From Torreya grandis (Eukaryota; Streptophyta; Pinopsida; Cupressales; Taxaceae), in NCBI GenBank assembly GCA_037957365.1, contig JARHVA010002424.1, positions 1,779,001 to 1,843,000 on the forward strand: a stretch of DNA of 64,000 nucleotides, given 5' to 3'. The notes under the pieces are model-generated. The model had not been told where the DNA came from. It worked only from the letters and a program-made list of their open reading frames with translations, and made no database searches. Positions 63,927 through 64,000 of the stretch are shown piece by piece (positions within the stretch are counted from its first letter, which is position 1; every line of letters begins with the position of its first letter). Position numbers and translations under genes: made by a program.

Positions 63927-64000
63927 TGGTATGTCCTTAACCTATAGTGCATCTAAGGATATTTGTGGATGACTTTTGTCTTACACACCTTTATATTAGC
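63927..64000 (+). repeat. Start of a second chromodomain-family LTR, cut by the window end
   Basis: TGGTATGTCCTTAACC..GTGCATCTAAGGATATTTGTGG matches the first 74 bases of the LTRs at 53511 and 58702. It follows TTGTA at 63922-63926, the likely target duplication. Confidence 0.75.

Overview
The window is plant nuclear DNA made almost entirely of old, nested LTR retrotransposons. I recognise no intact host gene, tRNA gene, rRNA gene or CRISPR array. The AT-rich composition, scarcity of CpG, 1.1-1.3 kb LTRs, tRNA-iMet and tRNA-Asp type primer sites, and Athila/Tat-like and chromodomain Ty3/gypsy proteins all point to a land plant. The depth of decay and the slow-looking turnover (LTR pairs differing by about 8-12% by hand count) fit a large genome such as a gymnosperm. 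That taxonomic step is inference.

Region 1 (1-5.65 kb) holds the 3' end of a plus-strand element: a decayed extra ORF followed by an LTR beginning at 2501. Next comes unassigned DNA, then a minisatellite of about 29 bp units built on CCATGGCTGAGTTATT.

Region 2 (5.65-31.05 kb) is a three-deep nest. Element G1 (minus strand, LTRs 5653-6989 and 29713-31053, target duplication CCATG) landed inside the minisatellite. It carries gag, protease, RT, RNase H, integrase and then an extra sense-strand ORF. Its leader was split by G3 (18469-29313, duplication TATTG), which carries gag and protease but no recognisable RT or integrase. The 5' LTR of G3 was in turn split by E4 (25954-28643, duplication AGAGA), a 2.7 kb non-autonomous element. 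A second, inverted partial copy of the E4 family lies at 16.36-17.26 kb.

Region 3 (31.2-39.5 kb) holds mostly unassigned sequence, a small decayed element E5 (33139 to about 37030) and a gag-start fragment with its own primer site at 37.19-37.56 kb.

Region 4 (39.5-64 kb) is a Tat-like minus-strand element, G2, bounded by homologous LTRs at 39517-40634 and 61862-63009. It encodes gag, protease, an archaeal-type RNase H, RT, a second RNase H and integrase, and after these a very long (about 1,300 codon) extra ORF. A chromodomain Ty3/gypsy element (53511-59048) sits between its archaeal-type RNase H and RT. A gag-only non-autonomous element (48904-52545, duplication GTCGA) sits inside its RT, just past YMDD. 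To the right of the second LTR the sequence resumes as another copy of the extra ORF, so two G2-type elements appear to share one LTR. That copy is cut at 63927 by a second LTR of the chromodomain family, which runs off the window.

Nothing here is expected to work as a cooperating gene set: all element genes carry stops and frameshifts, most at former CAG, CAA or TGG codons. The best-preserved open frame is the 227-codon gag-like ORF at 50293-50976. The most interesting biology is the set of long extra ORFs placed after pol in G1, G2 and the left-edge element.
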